Assembly (NCBI GenBank): GCA_021737145.1
Contig: JAIPEN010000001.1
Location: 62,001 to 126,000 of the forward strand
Length of the DNA: 64,000 nt
Direction of reading: 5' to 3'
Source: Desulfarculaceae bacterium
Lineage (GTDB): Bacteria > Desulfobacterota > Desulfarculia > Desulfarculales > Desulfarculaceae
Under the pieces are notes generated by a model. It did not search any database and had not been told where the DNA came from. It worked only from the letters and a program-made list of their open reading frames with translations. Both the position numbers and the translations under genes were made by a program. How positions within the stretch are numbered: the stretch's first letter is position 1; each line of letters begins with the position of its first letter. This document shows positions 39,862 through 48,670 of the stretch, piece by piece.

Positions 39862-40907
39862 CAGCGGTTCTGTTGGTTATCTCGGCGGCGCTCATGGCCG
39901 CGGGCTGCGGGGTCAAGGCTTCGCCCAAGCCCTCCAGTCAGCTGGCCCCGATTGCCCCGGGCAACGTGCTGGTGAAGCCGGTTCCAGCGGGCATGGAAAT
40001 CACTTTCGACGTGCCCAGCGCCCCCACCCCCGCCCGGGCGGTGGAGGAAATCCGTATCTACTATGGCTATCTGCCCCTGACCGGCGATCCGGCCTGCCCG
40101 CCGTGCCCGCCGCATTTGCGCAAGTTCCACCGCTTCACCTTGTCGGCCAAGCCCGCCAAGCAGGGCCAGCCCAGCTCCCAGGACGGCGGCCTCTTCGTGT
40201 ACGTGGACCGCAGCGCCCCGGTGGACCGGGAGGCCCTGTACCAGGTGATGCTCATCGACGCCTCGGGACGCAAGAGCGGCCTCTCGGCCCTGGCCCGCAT
40301 GCCCCGCCTGTTGCCCGCCGCGCCTCCGGCCAGGCTGACCGCCACCCCCGGCGACGGCGAAGTGGTCCTGGCCTGGGACGAGGTGAAGCTCGCGGCCGAC
40401 GGCAGGGAGCTGGACGACATCACCGGCTACATCGTCATGCGCAAGGGCCCCGAGGGCGCCAAGCAGCTCAACGAGCGGCCCATCACCGAGGCCGGCCTGA
40501 TCGACAAGACGGTGGTCAACGGCAAGTTCTACTCCTACCGGGTGTACGCGGCGCGCGGCTTCGGCAAGATGAACCTGCCCGGCCAGGGCAGCGCCTGGGC
40601 CAAGGTGCAGCCCAGCGACCAGATGGCGCCCAAGCCGCCCACCGACCTGGCCGCGGCCAGTTCCAAGGACGGGGTGTATCTGCGCTTCACCCCCAGCGCC
40701 TCTCCCGACGCGGCGGGCTACCTGGTCTTCCGCAAGGGCAAGCAGGGCTCCTGGGCCCCGGTCACCGAAGAACTGTTGGTGGAAAACGTGTTCGTGGACA
40801 AAAAGGCCAAGGCGGGCGAAGCGTACTACTACCGCATCCAGGCGGTGGACGAGTCTGGCAACGCCAGCGAGTTCAGCGAGGAGCTGGAGATCGTGCACCA
40901 GCCCTAG
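39840..40907 (+). CDS. Lipoprotein with fibronectin type III-like repeats
   Basis: A 355-residue lipoprotein. The signal ends with lipobox LMAAGC (Cys23). At least two FN3-like beta-sandwich domains follow, around 155-260 (ARLTATPGDGEVVLAWDEV) and 262-352 (PPTDLAAASSKDGVYLRFTP). A CPPCPPH element near 85 could bind metal or form a disulfide. It is probably a periplasmic or surface adhesion or scaffold protein. It overlaps argH and precedes a hairpin, so it ends the arg transcript. The link to arginine synthesis is not obvious. Confidence 0.82.
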   Translation: MARRLSIAAVLLVISAALMAAGCGVKASPKPSSQLAPIAPGNVLVKPVPAGMEITFDVPSAPTPARAVEEIRIYYGYLPLTGDPACPPCPPHLRKFHRFTLSAKPAKQGQPSSQDGGLFVYVDRSAPVDREALYQVMLIDASGRKSGLSALARMPRLLPAAPPARLTATPGDGEVVLAWDEVKLAADGRELDDITGYIVMRKGPEGAKQLNERPITEAGLIDKTVVNGKFYSYRVYAARGFGKMNLPGQGSAWAKVQPSDQMAPKPPTDLAAASSKDGVYLRFTPSASPDAAGYLVFRKGKQGSWAPVTEELLVENVFVDKKAKAGEAYYYRIQAVDESGNASEFSEELEIVHQP

Positions 40908-40933
40908 GCCCCCGGGCCCGCAAAGAAAAAACT

Positions 40934-40964
40934 TGGCCGGGTCCCGTGTTTCGGGGCCCGGCCA
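40934..40964 (+). terminator. Strong hairpin after the arg run
   Basis: A 12-bp stem (40934-40945 with 40953-40964, one G-T pair) closes a 7-base loop. There is an A-rich run upstream but no T-tract downstream, so it may be a Rho-assisted end or 3' stabiliser. Confidence 0.5.
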
Positions 40965-41259
40965 GTCTTGACAAAAGGGCCGATTTAAGGGAAGTTATCT
41001 GGAGTCGCCTTTGGCGGCCACCCGGGACGGGCCTCGGCCGGTCCTTCTCAGCAAAGCGAGTCGATCATGGGTTGGAGCCGGATCAACATCAAGAGCGCGA
41101 TAAAGGGCAAACGCAAGCCCGTGCGTTGGTCCCGGTAGCCGGCCGGAGCGGTTTCGCTGCCCCGCTAAAATCCGGGCCCCGCGGGCCCGCCCTCCGAAAG
41201 CAAAACTGAAACACGGCAACCATTGACACGAACCCGTAGGTTTGCGGCCAAATAATACC
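40965..41259 (+). other. Intergenic leader region before lysA
   Basis: About 295 bases without a confident gene. TTGACA occurs at 40968-40973 and 41223-41228, but neither has a well-spaced -10. Stem-loops occur near 41152-41166 (AGCGG/CCGCT) and at 41173-41189 (CGGGCCC with GGGCCCG, three-base loop). A 23-codon open frame lies at 41067-41138. I could not match this to a lysine riboswitch. Confidence 0.5.
41067..41138 (+). CDS. Possible 23-residue basic leader peptide
   Basis: ATG to TAG, encoding a short peptide with four lysines and five arginines (MGWSRINIKSAIKGKRKPVR near its start). It sits upstream of two GC hairpins and lysA, an arrangement seen in attenuators. The ribosome binding site is poor and lysines are not consecutive. 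It may be chance. Confidence 0.2.
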   Translation: MGWSRINIKSAIKGKRKPVRWSR

Positions 41260-42519
41260 ATGCATCATTTTTCCTATAAGCACGGCCAGCTGCACGCCGA
41301 AGACGTGCCCCTGAGCCAGATAGCCGAGCAGGTGGGCACCCCCACCTACGTATATTCCCAGGCCACCCTGGAGCGCCACTACCGCGCCTTCAGCGAGGCC
41401 TTCGGCGGGCTGGACACCCTGATCTGCTTCGCGGTCAAGGCCAACAGCAACCGGGCGGTGATCAACACCCTGGCCGCGCAAGGGGCCGGGGCGGACATCG
41501 TCAGCGGCGGCGAGCTGACCCGCAGCCTGGCCGCGGGCGTGCCCGCCGAGCGCATCGTCTACTCGGGCGTGGGCAAGACCGTGGCCGAGATGGAGCAGGC
41601 CCTGGACGCGGGCATCCTGATGTTCAACCTGGAGAGCGCCCAGGAGCTGGAGGTGCTGAACCAGGTGGCCGGCCGCCTGGGGGTAAAGGCCCCGGTGAGC
41701 CTGAGGGTCAACCCGGACGTGGACGCCCAGACCCACCCCAAGATCACCACCGGCCTGGCCAAGAACAAGTTCGGCCTGGACATGGAGCTTGCCTTTGGCA
41801 AGTACCAGGAGGCGGCCAAGCTGGACCACGTGGAGCTCAAGGGCATCTCCTGCCACATCGGCAGTCAGCTGACCAAGGTGGAGCCCTTTGCCGACGCCCT
41901 GGAGCGGGTGGCGGTGCTTATCGGCCGCCTCAAGGGCGCGGGCATCGAGCTGTCTTTGTTGGACCTGGGCGGCGGCCTGGGCATCAACTACAACGACGAG
42001 CAGCCGCCCAGCCCGGCCCAGTATGCCGAGGCCCTCACCGAGCGCATCGGCAGCCTGGGGCTAAAGCTGGTCTTGGAGCCGGGGCGGGCCATCGTGGGCA
42101 ACGCGGGGGTGTTGGTGGCCAAGGTGCTGTTCACCAAGGACACCCCGGCCAAGCACTTCATCGTCTCCGACGCGGCCATGAACGACCTGGTGCGCCCGGC
42201 CATGTATGATTCTTTCCATGCCATCTTGCCGGTGATGGAAGACCCCTCCCGGCCCAAGGTGGTGGCCGACGTGGTGGGCCCCATCTGCGAGACCGGCGAC
42301 TTCCTGGCCCGGGACCGCGAGATGCCAGACCTGGAGCGGGGCGAGTTCTTGGCCGCGCTCAGTGCTGGGGCCTATGGCTTTTCCATGGCCAGCACCTACA
42401 ACTCGCGCCCCCGGGCGGCCGAGGTGCTGGTCAATGGCGACCGCTGGTCCGTGGTGCGCACCCGCGAGACCGTGGAAGAACTCATGCGTGGCGAGAGCCT
42501 GCCTGAGTGGATGGAGTAG
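41260..42519 (+). CDS. lysA: Diaminopimelate decarboxylase
   Basis: A 419-residue PLP enzyme making lysine from meso-diaminopimelate. FAVKANSNRAVI carries the PLP lysine, SCHIGSQL and LDLGGGLGINY are barrel loops, and GPICETGDFLARDR has the catalytic cysteine. The ATG at 41260 gives the usual N terminus (MHHFSYKHGQLHAEDV). It opens the lysine cluster; a short hairpin includes its stop codon. Confidence 0.96.
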   Translation: MHHFSYKHGQLHAEDVPLSQIAEQVGTPTYVYSQATLERHYRAFSEAFGGLDTLICFAVKANSNRAVINTLAAQGAGADIVSGGELTRSLAAGVPAERIVYSGVGKTVAEMEQALDAGILMFNLESAQELEVLNQVAGRLGVKAPVSLRVNPDVDAQTHPKITTGLAKNKFGLDMELAFGKYQEAAKLDHVELKGISCHIGSQLTKVEPFADALERVAVLIGRLKGAGIELSLLDLGGGLGINYNDEQPPSPAQYAEALTERIGSLGLKLVLEPGRAIVGNAGVLVAKVLFTKDTPAKHFIVSDAAMNDLVRPAMYDSFHAILPVMEDPSRPKVVADVVGPICETGDFLARDREMPDLERGEFLAALSAGAYGFSMASTYNSRPRAAEVLVNGDRWSVVRTRETVEELMRGESLPEWME

Positions 42520-42538
42520 GGGCCCGCAAGGGCCCCTA
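42517..42538 (+). other. Intercistronic hairpin between lysA and dapF
   Basis: TAGGGGCCC, GCAA tetraloop, GGGCCCCTA: a perfect 9-bp stem whose first three bases are the lysA stop codon. No T-run follows, so it more likely adjusts mRNA stability or coupling than terminates. Confidence 0.5.
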
Positions 42539-42558
42539 AGCTGTTTGGGTGAAATGCG

Positions 42559-43443
42559 ATGACTAAGCAAGACATACAACGCCTGCAAGCCCTGGAGGGA
42601 GCCCCCCTGGTCAAGATGACCGGCACGGGCAACGACTTCGTGCTCATGGACAACCGCGAGGCCCGGGTGCCCGGGGAGCTGATGCCCCTGCTGGCCAAGG
42701 GAGTCTGCCAGCGGCGGCGCTCGGTGGGGGCCGATGGCCTGGTCCTGCTGGAGCCCAGCGAGCGGGTGGACCAGGAGCGGGGCAGGGTTGACTGGCAGTG
42801 GCACTTTTTCAACGCCGACGGCTCGGCTGCGGAGATGTGCGGCAACGCTGGGCGCTGCGCGGCCCGCTTTGCCCGCGACATCGGCCTGGCCGGCGAACAA
42901 ATGCTGTTTGACACCATCGCCGGGCCCATCCGGGCCTGGGTGGGCGACCAGGTGAAGCTGGAGATGGTCCAACCCTTTGGGGCCTACCAGGACCTGGAGC
43001 TGGAGGCGGCCGGGCAGAAGGTGCGCCTGGCGGGCATCAACACCGGCGTGCCCCACGCGGTGGTGGCGGTGGACGACATCGAACAAGCCCCGGTGAAGGC
43101 CATGGGACGCGAGCTGCGCTATCACCAGCACTTCGCCCCGGCCGGGACCAATGTTAATTTCGTCAGCCCCGGCGGCGATGAGCTGCTGGTGCGGACCTAT
43201 GAACGGGGGGTGGAGGATGAAACCCTGGCCTGCGGAACCGGCTCTGTGGCTTCGGCCCTGATGCTGGGGCAGGCCTTGGGTCTGAAATCGCCGGTCACCG
43301 TATCGGTTCGCAGCGGAGAAAAGCTCAAGGTTTATTTTGACCGGCAGGGCGATAACTTCGGGCCGGTGTTCTTGGAGGGGGCGGCGGATTACGTCTTCTC
43401 CGGCACTCTAAAGGCCGGCGCCCTGGCCTGGTTGCTAGTTTAG
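42559..43443 (+). CDS. dapF: Diaminopimelate epimerase
   Basis: A 294-residue cofactor-free racemase converting LL- to meso-diaminopimelate. The two catalytic cysteines lie in MCGNAGRCAA and ACGTGSVASA. The N-terminal KMTGTGNDFVLMD matches the family. It is slightly longer than usual because of an N-terminal helix of about 15 residues before the KMTGTGN strand. It is followed by dapA after 10 bases. Confidence 0.96.
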   Translation: MTKQDIQRLQALEGAPLVKMTGTGNDFVLMDNREARVPGELMPLLAKGVCQRRRSVGADGLVLLEPSERVDQERGRVDWQWHFFNADGSAAEMCGNAGRCAARFARDIGLAGEQMLFDTIAGPIRAWVGDQVKLEMVQPFGAYQDLELEAAGQKVRLAGINTGVPHAVVAVDDIEQAPVKAMGRELRYHQHFAPAGTNVNFVSPGGDELLVRTYERGVEDETLACGTGSVASALMLGQALGLKSPVTVSVRSGEKLKVYFDRQGDNFGPVFLEGAADYVFSGTLKAGALAWLLV

Positions 43444-43453
43444 GAGGAAAGCA

Positions 43454-44329
43454 ATGCTCAAGGGGTCCTTGGTGGCCATAGTCACCCCGTTTCTTAATGA
43501 CGAAGTCGACGAAGAGAGCCTTCGCAAGCTCATCGAGTTTCACATCGAAAACGGCACCAACGGCATAGTGCCCTGCGGCACCACCGGCGAATCGCCCACC
43601 CTGAGCCACGAGGAGCACAAGCGGGTGGTGGAGATCACGGTGGAGCAGGTGAACAAGCGGGTTCCGGTGGTGGCCGGAGCCGGCTCCAACAGCACCGCCG
43701 AGGCCGTGGACCTGGCCAAGCACGCCAAGCAGGTGGGCGCGGACGCGGCTCTATTGGTCACCCCGTACTACAACAAGCCCACCCAGGAGGGCATCTACCG
43801 CCACTTCGAGGCCGTGGCCAAGCAGGCGGTTTTCCCCCTGGTGGCCTACAACATCGCGGCCCGCACCGGGGTGAACATCCTGCCGGAGACCCTGGCCCGC
43901 ATGGCCGAGATGCCCGAGATCATCGCCTGCAAGGAGGCCAGCGGCAACATCAGCCAGATGGCCGAGATATACAACCTGTGCGGCGACAAGATGGACCTGT
44001 TGTCCGGCGACGACAACATGGTGCTGCCTCTGTTGTCCATCGGCGGCAAGGGCGTGATCTCCGTGGTGAACAACATCATCCCCAAGGAGATGTCCGACCT
44101 GTGCCAGCGCTGGTTCGCCGGCGACGTGGACGGGGCCCGGGAGGTTTTCTACAAGATCCTGCCCCTGTGCCAGGCCATGTTCCTGGAGACCAACCCCATT
44201 CCCATCAAGGTGGCCATGGGTCTGTTGGGCCGCATTTCCAGCGGCGAGATGCGCCTGCCCCTGTGCGAGATGGCGCCGGCCAACCTGGAGAAGCTCAAGG
44301 CGGCGCTCACTGATTACGGCCTGCTCTAG
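43454..44329 (+). CDS. dapA: 4-hydroxy-tetrahydrodipicolinate synthase
   Basis: A 291-residue TIM-barrel aldolase condensing pyruvate with aspartate semialdehyde. GTTGESPTLSHEEHKRVVE, VTPYYNKPTQEGIYRHF (with the catalytic tyrosine) and IIACKEASGN (Schiff-base lysine) are intact. TAGGAGG precedes the start. It is the committed step of the lysine pathway and commonly lysine-inhibited. Confidence 0.97.
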   Translation: MLKGSLVAIVTPFLNDEVDEESLRKLIEFHIENGTNGIVPCGTTGESPTLSHEEHKRVVEITVEQVNKRVPVVAGAGSNSTAEAVDLAKHAKQVGADAALLVTPYYNKPTQEGIYRHFEAVAKQAVFPLVAYNIAARTGVNILPETLARMAEMPEIIACKEASGNISQMAEIYNLCGDKMDLLSGDDNMVLPLLSIGGKGVISVVNNIIPKEMSDLCQRWFAGDVDGAREVFYKILPLCQAMFLETNPIPIKVAMGLLGRISSGEMRLPLCEMAPANLEKLKAALTDYGLL

Positions 44330-44347
44330 GCCCGGGAGAGAGGCGTC

Positions 44348-45172
44348 ATGGTCAAGATAGCCGTGGCCGGCGTGGCCGGCCGCATGGGCGCGCACATCGT
44401 GCAGGCCATCATGCAGCGCGACGGCGCCGAGCTGGTGGGCGGCTTCGAGGCCCCCGGCTCCCCGGCGGTGGGCAAGTCCCTGGCCGGGGTGGTGGGGCTC
44501 TCGGGCGTGGAAGGCGTGGTGGGCGACGACCCGGCCGAGGCCTTGGCCGAGGCTCAGGTGCTCATCGACTTCACCGCCCCCGGAGCCAGCGTCAAGCACT
44601 TGAAAGAGTGCGCATCCCTGGGCAAGGCGGCGGTGATCGGCACCACCGGCCTGTCCGAGACCCATAAAAAGAGCCTGGCCGCCCAGGCCAAAAAGGTGCC
44701 CGTGGTGTTCGCGCCCAACATGAGCGTAGGGGTCAACCTCATGTTCAAGCTGGCCGCCCAGATGGCCGAGGTGCTTGGCCCGGACTACGCCCTGGAGTTG
44801 GTGGAGGCTCACCATGACCAAAAAAAGGACGCGCCCAGCGGCACGGCGGTGCGCCTGATCGAAAACCTGTGCCAAGTGCGCGGCTGGGACCCGGAAGAGG
44901 CCTGCCGCCACGGCCGGGTGGGCATGACCGGGGCCCGCACTTCCAACGAGCTGGGGGTGAGCGTGATCCGGGGAGGGGACATCGTGGGCGAGCACACGGT
45001 GTACTTCATCGCCAACGGCGAACGCCTGGAGCTGACCCACCGGGCCCACTCGCGCACCACTTTTGCCCAGGGCGCAGTGCGCGCGGCCCTGTGGGTGGTG
45101 GAGCAGGAGCCGGGCTTGTATGACATGCAGGACGTTTTGGGATTAAGGGAGGCGTCTGGTGAGCAACAATAG
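44348..45172 (+). CDS. dapB: 4-hydroxy-tetrahydrodipicolinate reductase
   Basis: A 274-residue NAD(P)H reductase. The Rossmann loop VAGVAGRMGAHIV (about 6-18), the family signature ELVEAHHDQKKDAPSGTA with catalytic His and Lys, and FAPNMSVGVN are present. Product tetrahydrodipicolinate is the substrate of DapL encoded 802 bases further on. Its end overlaps the FAH-family gene by 14 bases. Confidence 0.97.
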   Translation: MVKIAVAGVAGRMGAHIVQAIMQRDGAELVGGFEAPGSPAVGKSLAGVVGLSGVEGVVGDDPAEALAEAQVLIDFTAPGASVKHLKECASLGKAAVIGTTGLSETHKKSLAAQAKKVPVVFAPNMSVGVNLMFKLAAQMAEVLGPDYALELVEAHHDQKKDAPSGTAVRLIENLCQVRGWDPEEACRHGRVGMTGARTSNELGVSVIRGGDIVGEHTVYFIANGERLELTHRAHSRTTFAQGAVRAALWVVEQEPGLYDMQDVLGLREASGEQQ

Positions 45173-45944
45173 CGATCTTATCGCCTGCAAAAAAGGCATC
45201 GTGCGTTTCGGTTACGAGGGCAAGGTGCAATACGGTCAGATCAGCGGCAACCGCCTGCTGCGCTACGAGGGCAGCCCCTTTGGCGGGGGCAAACTGGGCA
45301 AGCGGACCGCTCCCCTGAGCCAGGTGCGCCTGCTGGCCCCTTGCCGCCCCTCCAAGGTGGTGGCCGTGGGTCTGAACTACAAGGCCCACGCCAAAGAGGT
45401 GAAAAAGGCCCTGCCCCTGGAGCCCATGCTCTTTTTGAAGCCCTCCACCTCGGTGATCGGACCGGGCGAGACCATCGTGCGCCCGGCCATCAGCCAGCGG
45501 GTGGACCACGAGGCCGAGCTGGGAGTGGTCATCGGCAAGAAATGCCGCCTGGTGGATGCCGATCAGGCCGCTGACTACATCCTGGGCTACACCTGCCTCA
45601 ACGACGTGACCGCCCGCGATTTGCAGGCCCAGGACATCCAGTACACCCGGGCCAAGGGCTTTGACACCTTCTGCCCCCTGGGGCCGGTGATCGCCCAGGA
45701 CATCGACCCCACCAAGGTCAATGTGCGGGCCGTGGTCAACGGCAAGGTTCGCCAAAGCACCAACACCTCGGATATGATCTTTGACGTGTATCATCTGGTA
45801 TCATTCATCAGCCAGGTGATGACCCTGCACCCCGGCGACGTGATCGCCACCGGCACGCCTTCGGGCATCAGCCCCTTGCAGTCCGGCGACACCGTGACCA
45901 TCGAGATCGGCGGGGTGGGGCGCTTGCACAACCAGGTGTCTTAA
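45159..45944 (+). CDS. Fumarylacetoacetate hydrolase family protein
   Basis: A 261-residue FAH-fold protein. KVVAVGLNYKAHAKEV, FLKPSTSVIGPGE, the metal-binding DHEAELGVVIGKKCR and GDVIATGTPSGI are all present. Family members hydrolyse or decarboxylate 2-oxo acids, for example acylpyruvate or oxaloacetate. It starts with GTG inside dapB and lies between dapB and dapL, a placement I regard as common in this lineage. A lysine-pathway role is unproven; oxaloacetate tautomerase or decarboxylase activity would be plausible. Confidence 0.92.
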   Translation: MSNNSDLIACKKGIVRFGYEGKVQYGQISGNRLLRYEGSPFGGGKLGKRTAPLSQVRLLAPCRPSKVVAVGLNYKAHAKEVKKALPLEPMLFLKPSTSVIGPGETIVRPAISQRVDHEAELGVVIGKKCRLVDADQAADYILGYTCLNDVTARDLQAQDIQYTRAKGFDTFCPLGPVIAQDIDPTKVNVRAVVNGKVRQSTNTSDMIFDVYHLVSFISQVMTLHPGDVIATGTPSGISPLQSGDTVTIEIGGVGRLHNQVS

Positions 45945-45973
45945 TTTTCAATAGGAAGCCATAAGGACCGATC

Positions 45974-47140
45974 ATGGATATTCAGCGCGCCGAACGCCTC
46001 AAGCTGCTGCCCCCCTACTTGTTCAAGGAGATCGACCGTCTGCGTGACGAGGTTCGCTCCAAAGGCGTGGACATCATCGACCTGGGCGTGGGTGACCCCG
46101 ACCAGCCCACCCCGGAGCACATCGTGGAGAGCCTGCGCGCGGCCGCCGGCGACGCGTCCAACCACCGTTATCCCGCCTATTCGGGCCTGGACCGCTTCCG
46201 GGTGAGCGCGGCTGGTTGGTACAAGCGCCGCTTCGGAGTGGACCTGACTCCCTCCAGCGAGGTCATCACCCTGATCGGTTCCAAGGAGGGCATCGCCCAT
46301 TTCCCGGTGGCATTCGTGAACCCCGGCGAGGTGGTGCTGGTGCCCAGCCCGGCCTACCCGGTGTACTCCACCTCCACCCTGCTGGTGGGCGGCAAGCCGG
46401 TGGAAATGCCCCTGCTCAAGCAAAACGGCTTTTTGCCCGACCTGGAGGCCATCGACCCGGCCACGGCCAAGGCGGCCAAGGTGATGGTGGTCAACTACCC
46501 CAACAATCCCACCGCCGCGGTGGCCGAGGCCGACTTCTACCAGAAGCTGGTCGAGTTCGCGCTGAAGCACAACATCATCGTGGTCTCGGACGCGGCCTAC
46601 ACCGAGATGGCCTACGACGGCTACCGGCCCATGAGCTTCATGCAGGTGGAGGGCGCCAAGGAGGTGGGCATCGAGTTCCACAGCCTGTCCAAGACCTACA
46701 ACATGACCGGCTGGCGCCTGGGCTTCGCGGTGGGCAACGCCGAGCTGGTCAGCGGTTTGGGCCAGGTAAAGAGCCAGATCGACTCCGGCGCGTTCGACGC
46801 GGTGCAGCTGGCCGGCATAACCGCCCTGGAGGCGGAGCAGGACTGCCTGGAAGACCTGCGCCAGATGTACACCGAGCGCCGCGACGTGTTGGTGGAGGGC
46901 TTGCAGGGCCTGGGCCTGGAAGTGGAAAAGCCCAAGGCCACCTTCTACGTGTGGTGCGGGGTGCCCAAGGGCATGAAGAGCGCCGACTTCACCATGCGCC
47001 TCTTGTCCGAGTGCGGCGTGGTGACCACCCCGGGCAACGGCTTCGGCTCGGCCGGGGAGGGCTACGTGCGCTTCGCGCTGACCGTGGACAAAAAGCGCAT
47101 GGCCGAGGCCGTGCAGCGCATGGCCAAGCTGGAGATGTAA
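45974..47140 (+). CDS. dapL: LL-diaminopimelate aminotransferase
   Basis: A 388-residue class I PLP aminotransferase. LGVGDPDQPTPEHI, NYPNNPTAAVA, VVSDAAYTEMAYDG and SLSKTYNMTGWRLGF (PLP lysine) fit the DapL group. It converts tetrahydrodipicolinate to LL-diaminopimelate in one step, replacing DapD, DapC and DapE. Its neighbours dapA, dapB, dapF and lysA support this assignment over other aminotransferases. Confidence 0.92.
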   Translation: MDIQRAERLKLLPPYLFKEIDRLRDEVRSKGVDIIDLGVGDPDQPTPEHIVESLRAAAGDASNHRYPAYSGLDRFRVSAAGWYKRRFGVDLTPSSEVITLIGSKEGIAHFPVAFVNPGEVVLVPSPAYPVYSTSTLLVGGKPVEMPLLKQNGFLPDLEAIDPATAKAAKVMVVNYPNNPTAAVAEADFYQKLVEFALKHNIIVVSDAAYTEMAYDGYRPMSFMQVEGAKEVGIEFHSLSKTYNMTGWRLGFAVGNAELVSGLGQVKSQIDSGAFDAVQLAGITALEAEQDCLEDLRQMYTERRDVLVEGLQGLGLEVEKPKATFYVWCGVPKGMKSADFTMRLLSECGVVTTPGNGFGSAGEGYVRFALTVDKKRMAEAVQRMAKLEM

Positions 47141-47145
47141 GCAAG

Positions 47146-47658
47146 GTGTCTCCGGCCCATGAGGTTTTCGTGGGCCTGGGCTGCAACCAGGGCGACTGCC
47201 AAGAACATCTGCACGCCGCCTTGGAGGGGCTGGCCGCACTTGCCGGCTACGCCACCCTGGCCCTAAGCTCGTTGTATCTCACCGCGCCGGTGGGCAAGAC
47301 CGACCAGGCGCGGTTTTACAACGCCGTGGTTCGTGGTAGGTATAGCGGGGAGCCGGGGGAGCTCCTGGCTGGCCTGCAGGCCGTGGAAAAAGCCCGCGGC
47401 CGGGTGCGCCTGGAGCAGTGGGGGCCGCGCACCCTGGACCTGGACCTGTTGATCTTCGGGGAGCTGGTCGTGGACCTGCCCGAGCTGACGGTTCCCCACC
47501 CCCGCCTGGCTGAGCGGGGTTTTGTGTTGATTCCCCTGGCCGAGCTGGCCCCGGAGCTGATCATACCCGGGCTGGGGCTCACTCCAGGCCAGTTGTGGGA
47601 GCGGCTGCCCGCGCAAGAGCGGGCCCGCCAGGAGCTGAGGCAGATAGAGTGGGACTGA
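47146..47658 (+). CDS. folK: 2-amino-4-hydroxy-6-hydroxymethyldihydropteridine diphosphokinase
   Basis: A 170-residue HPPK that transfers pyrophosphate to the pterin in folate synthesis. FVGLGCNQGD, LYLTAPVG, FYNAVV and the signature RWGPRTLDLDLL-type stretch (EQWGPRTLDLDLLIFG) with HPRLAERGFVLIPLAEL are clear. The GTG start at 47146 is five bases after the dapL stop. It overlaps the following small gene by ten bases. Confidence 0.95.
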   Translation: MSPAHEVFVGLGCNQGDCQEHLHAALEGLAALAGYATLALSSLYLTAPVGKTDQARFYNAVVRGRYSGEPGELLAGLQAVEKARGRVRLEQWGPRTLDLDLLIFGELVVDLPELTVPHPRLAERGFVLIPLAELAPELIIPGLGLTPGQLWERLPAQERARQELRQIEWD

Positions 47659-47933
47659 TCCGTCTATTTCAAATAGCCATCGTGATTCTGCTGGTGTGGA
47701 TGGGTTACAAGGCCATCAAGCGCTTCATGGCCGGCGGGGCCGAAGCACAGCGCATGCGCCAACGGCAGGCCAAGGGAGAGGTCATGGACGTGATGGTCCA
47801 GGACCCCCAGTGCGGCACCTATCTGCCGCAGCACGAGGCGGTCAGCGCATGGGTGGACGGCCGCGAGGAGTTTTTCTGCAGCAAACAATGCCGCGACGCC
47901 TATGTGCAGGCCAAGCGAAAAGAGGCCAAATAA
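47649..47933 (+). CDS. Small membrane protein with TRASH/YHS-like metal motif
   Basis: A 94-residue protein. One transmembrane helix spans about residues 4-20. The soluble part has DPQCGTYLP and EEFFCSKQCRDAYVQ, a Cys pattern like TRASH/YHS domains and the PP0621 family, likely binding zinc or another metal. It starts with GTG within folK. Function unknown. Confidence 0.8.
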   Translation: MGLIRLFQIAIVILLVWMGYKAIKRFMAGGAEAQRMRQRQAKGEVMDVMVQDPQCGTYLPQHEAVSAWVDGREEFFCSKQCRDAYVQAKRKEAK

Positions 47934-47999
47934 GGCCCCGGCGCCACAAGGCGCAACGCGGCGATTGATAAATTTTCGGGGCATTAGGAGGTAGAGGCA

Positions 48000-48647
48000 A
48001 TGAAGATATTCATCGACACCGCGGACATCGAGGAAATCAAACAGGCGCAGAGCCTGGGGGTGCTGGACGGGGTGACCACCAACCCCTCCCTGGTGGCCAA
48101 GACCGGCAAGCCCTTTGAGACCTGCATCAAGGAGATCCTCGAAGTGGTGCCTGGCGACGTGAGCGTGGAGGTGGTGGGCCTCACCCACGACGAGATGGTG
48201 GCCGAGGCCGAGAAGTACGCCGCCTGGGGCGACAACGTGGTGATCAAGGTGCCCATCATCGAGGAGGGCCTCAAGGCCATCAAGACCCTGTCCGGCCAGG
48301 GGGTGAAGGTCAACGTGACCCTTTGCTTCAGCCCCTTGCAGGCATTGCTGGCCGCCAAGGCCGGGGCCACCTACATCAGCCCGTTCGTGGGCCGCCTGGA
48401 CGACATCCACACCGACGGCATGGAACTGATCTCCCAGATCGTGGACATCTACGGCAACTACGCCTATGACACCGAGGTGCTGGTGGCCAGCATCCGCAAT
48501 CCCATGCACGTGGTCAGCGCCGCGCTCATGGGCGCCGACGTGTGCACCATCCCCTACAAGGTCATCGGCCAGCTCTTGAAGCACCCCCTGACCGACAAGG
48601 GCCTGGCCGCGTTCCTGGCCGACTGGGAGAAGGCCAACAAGGGCTAG
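48000..48647 (+). CDS. fsa: Transaldolase / fructose-6-phosphate aldolase family
   Basis: A 215-residue short-type transaldolase. [16 protein letters not shown] and [14 protein letters not shown] are the characteristic N terminus, [14 protein letters not shown] holds the Schiff-base lysine, and [13 protein letters not shown] closes the barrel. It may run the non-oxidative pentose phosphate pathway or cleave fructose 6-phosphate. TAGGAGG lies before the ATG. Confidence 0.94.
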   Translation: MKIFIDTADIEEIKQAQSLGVLDGVTTNPSLVAKTGKPFETCIKEILEVVPGDVSVEVVGLTHDEMVAEAEKYAAWGDNVVIKVPIIEEGLKAIKTLSGQGVKVNVTLCFSPLQALLAAKAGATYISPFVGRLDDIHTDGMELISQIVDIYGNYAYDTEVLVASIRNPMHVVSAALMGADVCTIPYKVIGQLLKHPLTDKGLAAFLADWEKANKG

Positions 48648-48670
48648 CCCTCTAGCCAATTGGTTGCGAT

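Noticed and set aside
40965..41259. Lysine riboswitch before lysA
   Set aside because: I could not find the conserved L-box core sequence; only generic GC hairpins are visible.
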